Positions 46,579-54,397 of a stretch of DNA of 64,000 bases are shown here, piece after piece. The stretch spans positions 62,001-126,000 of the forward strand of contig MPCU01000008.1 in the NCBI GenBank assembly GCA_001874305.1. The letters run 5' to 3'. The notes beneath the pieces are model-generated. The model saw only the letters and a program-made list of their open reading frames with translations. It made no database searches and was not told the origin of the DNA. The DNA is from Bacteriovorax sp. MedPE-SWde. Its GTDB lineage: Bacteria; Bdellovibrionota; Bacteriovoracia; Bacteriovoracales; Bacteriovoracaceae. Made by a program: the position numbers and the translations under genes. Position 1 is the stretch's first letter. Every line of letters starts with the position of its first letter.

Positions 46579-48938
46579 TTAATATTCCCTAAGCTAACTA
46601 TAGTCTTGCTATCTTTTTCTATCGTAAACTTCTTCATGATAATTTTTCCATCAAGCCAAATTTCATAGACACCAGGAAGAACTGATTCAAGAGCAAACTT
46701 ACCTTTTCTATTAGTGAAAAACGGTATTGTGTAACCATCTTTTCTAATAAACTCTCCACTTTTTAGACCACTCTTATTTTTAGAGATTCTTCCAAAAACA
46801 GTATGGCTTTTAACTTTTCCTAGTTCTACTTTTACAACACCTTTATAGGTAGGGTGAATGTAGAAATGGTCATGATCATATGATGTTCCGTGATCTAAAT
46901 GAGTTGGGTCCATATAAATTGGATAATAATGATAAGAGCTTAGCTCAGGTAGAAAAACAGATTGCCTAAACTCTTTAGAGCCAACTCCCCCAACATCGTT
47001 AAGAAGACCAACCTTCTTCTTTTCTAAGGAGTTCTTTCCTTTAATAAATGCAAAACTATTATAAACAGATGGCGAGAAACTTATAAAACCAGGGGCCCAG
47101 ACAATTCCGCCTCTAAGCTTAGCTTTATAGTCATCATGTCCACCCTCGTGACCAACGATGCTTGCCTCCGCATCAAAGTAGCGACTCTTATATCCACCAG
47201 TTGCCGTAGTTGCTTTACTTGTTTCAGTTTTTTCAAGTTGCGCTCTATAGTAGAAAGCATCTTGCTTTTTTTCAGGTGTGTAGTTTACCTGAGCAGTATG
47301 ACGATTATTTTCGGTATCATGAAAAGTATTTATGTGATGGCCTGTCCCAGTTAATGAGTAATTGAAAAAAGCTGTGACCTCATGAGATGTCTCAGCAAAC
47401 TCATTCTTTCTAATACCATAGTTAAAGTTAATTCTCATATCTCTCATTGGACTTAGTCCAACACCGACACTGTAGAACTCTCTATTTACATGTTCATCAA
47501 AACGAGCAAGTGCTCTTGTCGTATCAAATGATAAGTTTACCCATTGGTTAAGGTACCAATTGAAGTCGAATCTAAAATTATGTAGAAATTTTTGTTCTAT
47601 CGCTAAACTGTCAAATGATGAATAAAACGGTGATATATATTGGTACCCTATAGACGATCTAAGGTCTCCGCTTCGTGAATTTAATGCATTTTCGAGCTCA
47701 CTATCTATGGTAATTCCATTTCTATCTGAAAGAGAATTCTTGGAAAAGTCAGACTCAAGTCTTAATGTTCCAATCTTTGTTGACGCAAATAAAGTCGGTC
47801 CCAAGTTAAGCTGATCCTCATTTATCTGAGTAGAAATACCCCCAGTATAAAGAGAGGTAAAACCATACTGATAGAAACCTGAGTATGTAAGTGTTTCAAG
47901 TCCCTCATACTCAGTCTTATCTGATTGCAAAGACTTTACTCCAAGGTTATGAGTAAACATGGAGAGACCCTCTCTCAAGAGTTCACTCGCACCAGACCAA
48001 GAAAACTCAAACTCCTTAGTTTGTCCCGCAACTTCCTTGGCAACAATCTTAATTGCACTACGACCATAATCAAGAACAAGGTCTTCTATCGAGTGCCTTC
48101 CTTTATCGAGGATTTCACTTCGAACTGGACGATCATTTACGTAAACTGTCACATATGATCTCTGATTTAATATAAACTCAAATTTATTTATAGGTTTTAT
48201 TTTCTTGTATGGATTAAGTGAAAAATCTTTAGAGTATGAAAGTCCTAAAAGATTAATTTGGTTTTGTAGGTTTGTAGTAGAGAAATTAATATCTCCGGCC
48301 TGCAAACGAGTTTCCCTCTTAACAAAGTCTTTAACTAATCTTGTCGATTTTCTTATAAACTGATTAGAAGAGCTACTATGATTGAAATCAAAATCGTTCT
48401 CTAGAACATATCCATTTATATTGAGAGATGATTCTAAGTCAACTTGGTGAGTTTGTTCAGAACCAGATAAGTTCTCATACTCGTACCAATAGTTAAGAAT
48501 ATGTGAATACTTCTGGGCAGTAAAAACCTTCTTTCCAAGAATATCAGGTCTATTCTCATAGACTGTTCTTTGCTTAGAGTAATAAGATGCGGGTACTTTA
48601 ACTTCTACATAGAGTGATTCTTGATAGAGGGTTAACTCTATCTGCTTTGGTAATTCACTAACTTTAAGAGATGGTTTATTTGGAATACGAGCAACAAGGG
48701 ATTCATTCACACTTTGTGCAAGAATCATTCTTAGTTTCTCTCCAGAAACACTGAGAATTTCTTTTCCTCGCACAACAAAGTTCATCTCTCCAAGGCTTGC
48801 CCTGTCTAATAACAGAGGAAGAGATAAGGTCTTCTTCGCTTGCTTACTTCCAAAAACTTTCTCAAAAAGATCATTTTCATTTTGAGCATGACTGACTGTC
48901 GAGAGTAGTAAAAGTGTAGAGAATAAAATCTTATTCAT
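46575..48938 (-). CDS. Outer-membrane usher of chaperone-usher pilus
   Basis: A 787-residue protein with a signal peptide ending SHA (about 18). It has the usher layout: an N-terminal subunit-binding part, a beta-barrel with alternating aromatic strands, a plug-like domain around FEFILNQRSYVTVYVNDRPVRSEIL with IEDLVLDYG (the 'V.V.N...V....L..G.H.I.DL' pattern), and a C-terminal PapD-like beta-sandwich domain (GEFIRKDGYTIPFFTNRKGKFALESVLPG). Ushers catalyse ordered subunit assembly at the outer membrane. It overlaps chaperone (8 bases) and tip gene (4 bases). The best match is to the archaic/Csu class, judged by gene order. Confidence 0.85.
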   Translation of the reverse strand: MNKILFSTLLLLSTVSHAQNENDLFEKVFGSKQAKKTLSLPLLLDRASLGEMNFVVRGKEILSVSGEKLRMILAQSVNESLVARIPNKPSLKVSELPKQIELTLYQESLYVEVKVPASYYSKQRTVYENRPDILGKKVFTAQKYSHILNYWYEYENLSGSEQTHQVDLESSLNINGYVLENDFDFNHSSSSNQFIRKSTRLVKDFVKRETRLQAGDINFSTTNLQNQINLLGLSYSKDFSLNPYKKIKPINKFEFILNQRSYVTVYVNDRPVRSEILDKGRHSIEDLVLDYGRSAIKIVAKEVAGQTKEFEFSWSGASELLREGLSMFTHNLGVKSLQSDKTEYEGLETLTYSGFYQYGFTSLYTGGISTQINEDQLNLGPTLFASTKIGTLRLESDFSKNSLSDRNGITIDSELENALNSRSGDLRSSIGYQYISPFYSSFDSLAIEQKFLHNFRFDFNWYLNQWVNLSFDTTRALARFDEHVNREFYSVGVGLSPMRDMRINFNYGIRKNEFAETSHEVTAFFNYSLTGTGHHINTFHDTENNRHTAQVNYTPEKKQDAFYYRAQLEKTETSKATTATGGYKSRYFDAEASIVGHEGGHDDYKAKLRGGIVWAPGFISFSPSVYNSFAFIKGKNSLEKKKVGLLNDVGGVGSKEFRQSVFLPELSSYHYYPIYMDPTHLDHGTSYDHDHFYIHPTYKGVVKVELGKVKSHTVFGRISKNKSGLKSGEFIRKDGYTIPFFTNRKGKFALESVLPGVYEIWLDGKIIMKKFTIEKDSKTIVSLGNIK

Positions 48939-49611
48939 AGATTGCTTTTACTCCCATCCCCTTATTCACACCGATAGCTTTAAAAGAGAAGTTTCTCTTC
49001 TTTCCAGCAAGTATATTTTCACCATCAATACCTTTTAAGTCTTTTCCTTTGAATGAAAGAGAATTTTTATCATTACCAAATATTAGTTTGAGATTTTTTA
49101 AGACCTGATGTTTAGTACCTGCATTAGAGATTTGAATCTTAACCATGTCACCATCAACTGAAGTAACCTTTGTAGAGATAGATGGACTAAACTCTGTCTT
49201 AGTTACATAGAGGGCACCAAGATATTTTAGTAACAATTTTATCCCACTGCTTTTATCTTTCTTAAAATCTATTGGAAGTTGTTCAACTATTATCCTAAAA
49301 GCATTCTCTTTCTTTATATCCCCACCAAGCCACTTGACTTTGATTCCTCTTTTTTGACCAGGCTTTAATATAAGTTGAGTTGGGTATAGGAGAAACTTAC
49401 CATCCTTAACTTCAGGTCTTTTTTCCTTACCATCTGTACCCATGTCTCTATCAGCTAAAGAAATCTCAATGGCCATGGCCTCTTTATTTTTATTTTCAAC
49501 TTGATATATAACCGTCTCACTATTTTTCCCAATAACTATTGATTGAGATAGCGGCGTTAAATTAAAGGCGAATGTAATTTGGGATAATAATATTAGTAGT
49601 GATATTCTCAT
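48931..49611 (-). CDS. Periplasmic pilus assembly chaperone
   Basis: A 226-residue PapD-like chaperone with signal peptide ending TFA. The two-Ig fold is indicated by YPTQLILKPGQKRGIKVKWLGG and AFRIIVEQLPIDF, the G1-F1 loop region used for donor-strand complementation. The chaperone holds each pilin in the periplasm until the usher takes it. It sits between the small pilin-like gene (57 bases upstream) and the usher (8-base overlap). Confidence 0.85.
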   Translation of the reverse strand: MRISLLILLSQITFAFNLTPLSQSIVIGKNSETVIYQVENKNKEAMAIEISLADRDMGTDGKEKRPEVKDGKFLLYPTQLILKPGQKRGIKVKWLGGDIKKENAFRIIVEQLPIDFKKDKSSGIKLLLKYLGALYVTKTEFSPSISTKVTSVDGDMVKIQISNAGTKHQVLKNLKLIFGNDKNSLSFKGKDLKGIDGENILAGKKRNFSFKAIGVNKGMGVKAIYE

Positions 49612-49668
49612 TAAGCATTCCTTGCTGTTACAAGGAATATGATACCAATTTAATTTACTTTTTGAAAA

Positions 49669-49956
49669 CTAATTGATGATTATTGAAACAACTTTATAGT
49701 GTGAGTTCTGACCTTTTATGACACCTGTAGAGGATAGCTTAGCATCAGTTTCGGTAACGCTTCCATAGAATGGAAAGTTTGTTTTTGGTCTGACAGAAGG
49801 CCCTTTATTTGAGTACGAATATTCAAGTCCAAAGTAGTTTGGAACATGGCCTTTTAAATAGAGAGATGATGAGTCAGATGCGTGTGAATAGGTCACGACA
49901 GCTGTGAATAAGAAGAGGAACAAAGAGAATATTAACGCAAAACTGGCAACTTTCAT
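49669..49956 (-). CDS. Short pilin-like secreted protein (minor subunit?)
   Basis: A 95-residue protein with signal peptide ending SHA (about 26). The start of the mature chain (SLYLKGHVPNYFGLEYSYS) matches the first strands of the major pilin (ATLNLKGTVGAVVDIAVV), but the chain stops after the middle of the fold, at about half the usual subunit length, with no frameshifted remainder in the 57 bases downstream. It may be a truncated subunit or a shortened termination/anchor protein. ATG 49956 has no ribosome site and lies in a perfect 12-bp hairpin; TTG 49959 is an alternative start. Confidence 0.6.
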   Translation of the reverse strand: MKVASFALIFSLFLFLFTAVVTYSHASDSSSLYLKGHVPNYFGLEYSYSNKGPSVRPKTNFPFYGSVTETDAKLSSTGVIKGQNSHYKVVSIIIN

Positions 49957-49982
49957 CAATGGCTGTATCGGAAAGTTGCCAG
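49943..49982 (-). promoter_or_regulatory. 12-bp hairpin after the major pilin gene
   Basis: CTGGCAACTTTC and its exact complement GAAAGTTGCCAG flank a 16-base loop. On the minus strand the hairpin begins 28 bases after the pilin stop and is followed by TTTTGCG, so it may act as a partial terminator or a 3'-end stabiliser for the pilin message. The start codon of the next gene lies at the edge of the 3' arm. Confidence 0.6.
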
Positions 49983-50009
49983 CAATACTTTAGTTATTTA
50001 ATCAGTCTT

Positions 50010-50465
50010 TTAGTTTGCAGTGATTGTGAAAGTTACAACATCACTATAAGCACCAGAAACCATTGATGCAGCTGACTTACCTGAGTAAGTTACGTTTACA
50101 TCTTTAGTTTGAACAGATACACCTGTTGTTGCTCTGTTAAAAGTCTTTCCACCATTTGCTAAATCAGCAGCTTCACCACCGTAAGTAAGTGAGTAAGCAA
50201 ATACATCATTATTAGCGTGCTTTAAGTTTCCATTATTTGTAGAAGATACTGCTACTTTGTAACCAACATTTGAGTTAGATTTCTCAGTCACTGTACCTAC
50301 TTTCTTATTTGTTACTCCAGCTGATAAATCCAAAGATTCTGAGTCACCTTCCGCTACAACTGCGATATCTACTACTGCCCCAACAGTTCCCTTTAAGTTA
50401 AGAGTTGCTGTAGTTCCTGCAAAAGTAAGAGTTGAAATTAGAAGTGCTGTAAAAAACTTTGTCAT
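50010..50465 (-). CDS. Major pilin of archaic chaperone-usher pilus
   Basis: A 151-residue protein with signal peptide MTKFFTALLISTLTFA. The mature chain is beta-rich, small-residue-rich, without cysteine, begins TATLNLKGTVGAVVDI and ends with a beta strand (GAYSDVVTFTITAN) of the SCPU-like type. It is the first gene of the operon, preceded by a strong ribosome site (AGGGGGA) and a sigma-54 promoter. As in csu operons, the abundant subunit comes first, then chaperone, usher and tip protein. Confidence 0.78.
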   Translation of the reverse strand: MTKFFTALLISTLTFAGTTATLNLKGTVGAVVDIAVVAEGDSESLDLSAGVTNKKVGTVTEKSNSNVGYKVAVSSTNNGNLKHANNDVFAYSLTYGGEAADLANGGKTFNRATTGVSVQTKDVNVTYSGKSAASMVSGAYSDVVTFTITAN

Positions 50466-50509
50466 ATAATCCCCCTGGATAGCTTATTAAGTATTTCTAC
50501 TATTACTAT

Positions 50510-50525
50510 AGCAATACGCATGCCA
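50510..50525 (-). promoter_or_regulatory. Sigma-54 promoter of the pilus operon
   Basis: The minus strand reads TGGCATGCGTATTGCT, matching the -24/-12 consensus TGGCACG-N4-TTGCW at all but one position, with the invariant GG and GC 10 bases apart. A transcription start near 50499 would leave a 35-base leader before the pilin ATG at 50465. Confidence 0.8.
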
Positions 50526-50593
50526 AGCCAGATAGTTGCTAAAAATATTGCCCCTACTCTAAACCCCTTGAATTTAAAGGTTTCTTAGGAAAA

Positions 50594-50623
50594 TCACATA
50601 AAATTAAATGAAAATTTATGTGA
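50594..50623. promoter_or_regulatory. Dyad, possible enhancer-binding-protein site
   Basis: TCACATAAA at 50594-50602 and TTTATGTGA at 50615-50623 form a perfect 9-bp inverted repeat centred about 109 bases upstream of the predicted sigma-54 start, the usual range for upstream activating sequences. Further TGAC/GTCA half-sites follow to 50670. The same gap precedes the divergent S41 peptidase gene. Confidence 0.45.
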
Positions 50624-50773
50624 CCAATTTGTCATCACTGTCCTAAATTAAGTCACTTTTTGACCCTACTTATGGCCAAACTCAAGACATGACGCACGAC
50701 AAGATATAAAAACATCCCATTTATAAGAGCTCTGTGGTAGAAAAAGCGATTCAAATCAGTCAAGGAGACACAA

Positions 50774-52528
50774 ATGATAAAGTTATTAGCAGGGATTATG
50801 CTAGCGTGGAATGTGTTTGCAGTTGATAAAACGGCATTCTCAGGATCAAAATTTTTCTACTACGATTCAGCAGATAGAGTTGAGATTCTTACTGACATTT
50901 ATAAACAAACAAAATCTGAATATGCCCTTTGGGAAATTAAGAAGAAAAGAATTGGTGTCGATGGTGACAAAGTCTTTAAAGACGCAATCGCTAAAGAACT
51001 ACAAATTGGAGATGTTACCACTCCTCTTTTGCAATCAAGAGCTAACCTAGACTATCTTTCTAGAGTTAAAGAAACGATCGCAAAATTCCAAGACACTCAC
51101 TTTGGAATGAATCCAGTTATTTCGGCCCCTTGGGTTTTAACTGGTCTTGATACAAAACTTGTTGAAGGTAAAATCCTAGTTACTGGTTTTTATGACAAGG
51201 TAATTCAAAAAACTATTCAAATGAGTGACGATGGAGCAACCATTGCTTCAATTGCCCTTGGAGATGAAATTATCTCTGTAAATGGTGTGAGCGCGGTTGA
51301 AAATGCACAAAGCTTTGAAAAGTATGTTGATGGTTCATCTATTGGTTTTAGAAAGAACCAGGCCGGTGGATATGTAATGGCAAGATACTTTGCTTATCCA
51401 ACAAAACCTTATGCAGATGTTGAAGTTAAGATTGCAAAGACAAAGAAGACAGTTAGAGTAAGGCTACCTTGGTATGCTTCTGACAATACAAAGAGAAAAG
51501 ATGCCCTATTCTACTTTAAAGAAACAGGCTTCCCTTCACTTGCAGACCTTAGAATTAAATGGAATGCAAAACTTAGAACTTGGGAAAAGGATAAGTCCTT
51601 AAAGTTTAGAGGTTCTAATGGAGCTGGACTTCCATCAGGAGCAATAGAGCTAGAAAACTGGAAGAGTGCTGCAACTGGTGGATCAACTATCGTAAGATCG
51701 GCGCTAATCCTTAAAGATGCTAAAGCATATGGATTTCTTCAGGTAAATTCATTCTCTGTAAGAGAGCTTTTTAAAGCTGAAGAAAAGAAAGACTTTATCT
51801 CTGCAATTCGTGGTGCTGTTAAGTACTTTAAAGAGCAAGACCTCCAAATGATTCTTGATATTAGAAATAACGGCGGTGGAAATGGTAATTTTCCAGAGCA
51901 AGTTCTTTCACTTATCACTGAAGAAGGAAAGACTTACCAAAATACAACTTGGGCAAAGAGAATTACAAGATATGTAAGACAATTTATTGACTACTATCTT
52001 ACAGATGAGCTTTATAGAGAAATTAGTAATGAAGAATTCTGGCAAGAAATGATAGACCAGATCTATGTTGCTGTTTCTGAAAATAGTAATCACACACCAG
52101 CAATTACTGAAGGTGTTGTTGAAGCTGATAAACTTGTCGGCGGATACGACAAGAAGATAGTTGCTCTTATTTCTCCTAGCTGTATTTCAGCTTGTGATAT
52201 CATGAGTATGCTTTTAAAGGACTCTAAGAGAGCAACTTTAATTGGTACAACTGCTAATGGTACAGGTGCTGGTTACTGGTCAAATGACAAACTATCAACA
52301 AACTTTGAGGATAGATATCATATCTTTAAAACAAATATTCCTAATAGCCTCTTTGGTTATCCAGGAGCTGCAGGAACTGCTGTTTATGGTGCTGATTCAG
52401 CATATGAGTTAAACTCAGAGAATAGACCTGTAATTGCGGATGTAGAATATATCCAAACGAAGAATGACTTTCTCAACGACTCTGAAGATTGGATAGAGAA
52501 AGCTATAGAAGTTTTAAAAGCAGAATAA
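50774..52528 (+). CDS. Secreted S41-family serine peptidase
   Basis: A 584-residue protein with signal peptide MIKLLAGIMLAWNVFA. Residues about 95-235 form a PDZ-like region (GDEIISVNGVSA). The C-terminal domain is S41/C-terminal-processing-peptidase type: LDIRNNGGGNGNF and IALISPSCISACDIMSMLLKDSKRATLIGTTANGTGAG, with the likely nucleophile serine near residue 471-474. These enzymes cleave periplasmic proteins, using a Ser-Lys pair. The ATG follows AAGGAGACACAA. A hairpin terminator lies between it and the RlmM-like gene. Confidence 0.85.
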   Translation: MIKLLAGIMLAWNVFAVDKTAFSGSKFFYYDSADRVEILTDIYKQTKSEYALWEIKKKRIGVDGDKVFKDAIAKELQIGDVTTPLLQSRANLDYLSRVKETIAKFQDTHFGMNPVISAPWVLTGLDTKLVEGKILVTGFYDKVIQKTIQMSDDGATIASIALGDEIISVNGVSAVENAQSFEKYVDGSSIGFRKNQAGGYVMARYFAYPTKPYADVEVKIAKTKKTVRVRLPWYASDNTKRKDALFYFKETGFPSLADLRIKWNAKLRTWEKDKSLKFRGSNGAGLPSGAIELENWKSAATGGSTIVRSALILKDAKAYGFLQVNSFSVRELFKAEEKKDFISAIRGAVKYFKEQDLQMILDIRNNGGGNGNFPEQVLSLITEEGKTYQNTTWAKRITRYVRQFIDYYLTDELYREISNEEFWQEMIDQIYVAVSENSNHTPAITEGVVEADKLVGGYDKKIVALISPSCISACDIMSMLLKDSKRATLIGTTANGTGAGYWSNDKLSTNFEDRYHIFKTNIPNSLFGYPGAAGTAVYGADSAYELNSENRPVIADVEYIQTKNDFLNDSEDWIEKAIEVLKAE

Positions 52529-52534
52529 ATACAG

Positions 52535-52559
52535 GGCCCTTTAATAGAGGGCCTTTTTT
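52535..52559 (+). terminator. Rho-independent terminator after the S41 peptidase
   Basis: A 6-bp stem GGCCCT/AGGGCC followed by six T residues, directly after the peptidase stop. Confidence 0.85.
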
Positions 52560-52574
52560 AATTAGGAGTAACAA

Positions 52575-53600
52575 TTGCATTATTTTTTAGCAAAGAATAC
52601 GGACTGGATAGAAGCATTAAAACTTGAGATCATTCAAACTCTCGGTTGCTCAAAGGATCAAGTAAAGACCTTTCCACAGCTCCCCCTCCTAGCAATTGAT
52701 GATTCATTTGATATTACTAATAAGTATATGGGGTTTTCTACTACCGCACTACTCAACTCAAAAGAAATTCCAGAAGATTCTATTTCTAATCAAGCAAAAG
52801 CAATCTCTTCAGCGATTGTTGAAAAGCTCGGCGCAGGAACTAAAATCAACCTCGATATTTTCAGTATGACAAATAAGTACGGAATTATCGAGACTGGTCG
52901 TGCAGAAATAATAAAAGATAAGGTCATTAAGAACCTTAAGGCAAATAAGATTTTTCCACTAAGAAAGAAAAAAGACTTTGGCCTACCATTTGTCCAAGCA
53001 ATGGTTCATGCAGGAAGAGATGTTGCTCTTTCTATTTTGGATGCAAGTGAAGTCCAAACAAATAGAACCCTTCTCTCTCCTTTTGTTGGTGGTTTCAATA
53101 ACGTAGAAGATGACAAGAAAGCACCTTCTCGCGCATTTAAAAAGATTATTGAAGCACAAACTATCATGGGCCTTACATCCTCTTTAGAAGAGACTCTAGT
53201 CGACCTGGGGGCCAGTCCCGGTGGTTGGAGTTATGTAGGAAGAAAGCAGGGAGCAAAAGTTATTGCCCTAGATAGATCACCTCTTAGAGAAGACCTCATG
53301 GCAGACTCTAAAGTTGAGTTCATGAAGGCCGATGCTTTTAAGTTTGTTACTGATAATAAAATTGACTGGGTAGTTTCAGATATTATTTGTCTTCCACCTC
53401 GAATTATTGAGCTCATTCAAACATGGGTAGTAGCTAAGAAGTGTCGTCGCTTTATATTTACTATTAAATTTCAAGGAAAAGAAGACTATCCAATTCTTTC
53501 AGAGTTTAAAGAGTTAGCAGCAACACTTGATTTCAATGTCATTATTAAGCAGCTTAATGCCAATAAGAATGAAGTAACAATTATGGGCTGGGAAAAATAA
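52575..53600 (+). CDS. RlmM-like rRNA 2'-O-methyltransferase
   Basis: A 341-residue SAM methyltransferase. VDLGASPGGWSYVGRKQGAKVIALDRSPL (about 210-240) is the RlmM-type motif I, followed by VSDIICLPPRIIEL and FTIKFQGKEDY, matching the catalytic K-D-K-type positions. In E. coli RlmM methylates C2498 of 23S rRNA. The N-terminal half is diverged, so the exact target is uncertain. The start is TTG, supported by AGGAG 6 bases upstream. A shared hairpin follows the stop. Confidence 0.82.
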   Translation: MHYFLAKNTDWIEALKLEIIQTLGCSKDQVKTFPQLPLLAIDDSFDITNKYMGFSTTALLNSKEIPEDSISNQAKAISSAIVEKLGAGTKINLDIFSMTNKYGIIETGRAEIIKDKVIKNLKANKIFPLRKKKDFGLPFVQAMVHAGRDVALSILDASEVQTNRTLLSPFVGGFNNVEDDKKAPSRAFKKIIEAQTIMGLTSSLEETLVDLGASPGGWSYVGRKQGAKVIALDRSPLREDLMADSKVEFMKADAFKFVTDNKIDWVVSDIICLPPRIIELIQTWVVAKKCRRFIFTIKFQGKEDYPILSEFKELAATLDFNVIIKQLNANKNEVTIMGWEK

Positions 53601-53601
53601 A

Positions 53602-53623
53602 AGGGCCGTATTTCTACGACCCT
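53602..53623. terminator. Hairpin terminator, probably bidirectional
   Basis: AGGGCCGTA and TACGACCCT pair with one mismatch around a 4-base loop. It overlaps the end of the RlmM-like gene and on the minus strand is followed by CTTTTATTTTT, so it can also end the secreted-protein operon from the other side. Confidence 0.65.
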
Positions 53624-53672
53624 ATTACAACTTTATCACAACATATAGTTTTGCCCGTTAGGGCCAGAGGGT

Positions 53673-54029
53673 TTAATCACGATTACTTTCTTTACACTGA
53701 CCGAAGACAAATCTAATTGAAGCTCGGTAGTATGGCTCAATTACTTGATTATCCGTGATCTTATATAATTTAGTAATTCCGACCCCAGTAACTCTGAAAA
53801 CAGAAATAGGGTTTCTTCTATTTGATCTAAAACGACATTTAGCATATCGCCCTTTAAGAATGATTTTTTTTACATTCATATTTAATACGGAAGGAAGTAT
53901 TGCCTGTGCTTTAGCAACCGCTTGTTCTTCTGTTGGAGCTGTTAAGCTATAAGAGTTTGAATAACTAGTGCTTCTTGCAAAAGTAACGGTGCTTATAAGT
54001 AGTACTGATAAAATAGCTAATAGTTTCAT
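53673..54029 (-). CDS. Small secreted protein, unknown function
   Basis: A 118-residue protein with signal peptide MKLLAILSVLLISTVTFA, then a polar chain with two cysteines (KCRFR and QCKES) and a basic patch (RFRSNRRNP). It follows the GNGG-type secreted protein by 11 bases and is the last gene of the TIGR02147 operon. No family is recognised. Confidence 0.7.
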   Translation of the reverse strand: MKLLAILSVLLISTVTFARSTSYSNSYSLTAPTEEQAVAKAQAILPSVLNMNVKKIILKGRYAKCRFRSNRRNPISVFRVTGVGITKLYKITDNQVIEPYYRASIRFVFGQCKESNRD

Positions 54030-54040
54030 CTCTATATTCC

Positions 54041-54397
54041 TTAATTCTTTGGTTTACAATTATTTAGTTTTACCTTGAGTAGACCTTTATACTCTCGAGG
54101 TCCAATCATTCCGTTTTTAAATGGATAGACCTTTTCTACTTCCATCTCTTTTAACTCGATTCTCTTTGAACAACTATTCTGTGATCTTAAGATCGACAAG
54201 TTGTATAAAGAACCTGCTTCTATATTTAAGGTATTCTCCTGAAGAAAGTCAGCAAGAGCTTCTTCTGAATTGAATCCTTCATCAATTAATACTTTATACT
54301 CTAAAGTCAGCCCACCATTTCCAACATCAACACCACCAGCTTGTGCGCTAAAGTTAAGAATAAGGAGAACAGTAACTGTTAATTTCTGCCAGATCAT
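54041..54397 (-). CDS. Secreted protein with N-terminal 'GNGG' motif
   Basis: A 118-residue protein starting at ATG 54397 with signal peptide MIWQKLTVTVLLILNFSAQA. The first mature residues, GGVDVGNGGLT, are a short motif I associate with exported proteins of Bdellovibrio relatives; its role is unknown. Two cysteines follow (NSCSK and NNCKP). The start overlaps the stop of the TIGR02147 gene by 4 bases (ATGA) with AGAGGAAAT as ribosome site, so the pair is translationally coupled. Confidence 0.72.
   Translation of the reverse strand: MIWQKLTVTVLLILNFSAQAGGVDVGNGGLTLEYKVLIDEGFNSEEALADFLQENTLNIEAGSLYNLSILRSQNSCSKRIELKEMEVEKVYPFKNGMIGPREYKGLLKVKLNNCKPKN

Larger units (their letters stand above)
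50466..50773. other. 308-base divergent intergenic region
   Basis: Between the pilin and S41 peptidase genes. It holds the sigma-54 promoter (50510-50525), the 9-bp dyad (50594-50623) and the AGGAG ribosome site of the peptidase gene. I see no RNA gene or small coding frame here. Confidence 0.6.

Noticed and set aside
53641-53672. GCCC-GTTA-GGGC as a further terminator
   Set aside because: The stem is only 4 bp with no T-run in either direction; the hairpin at 53602-53623 is the better candidate.
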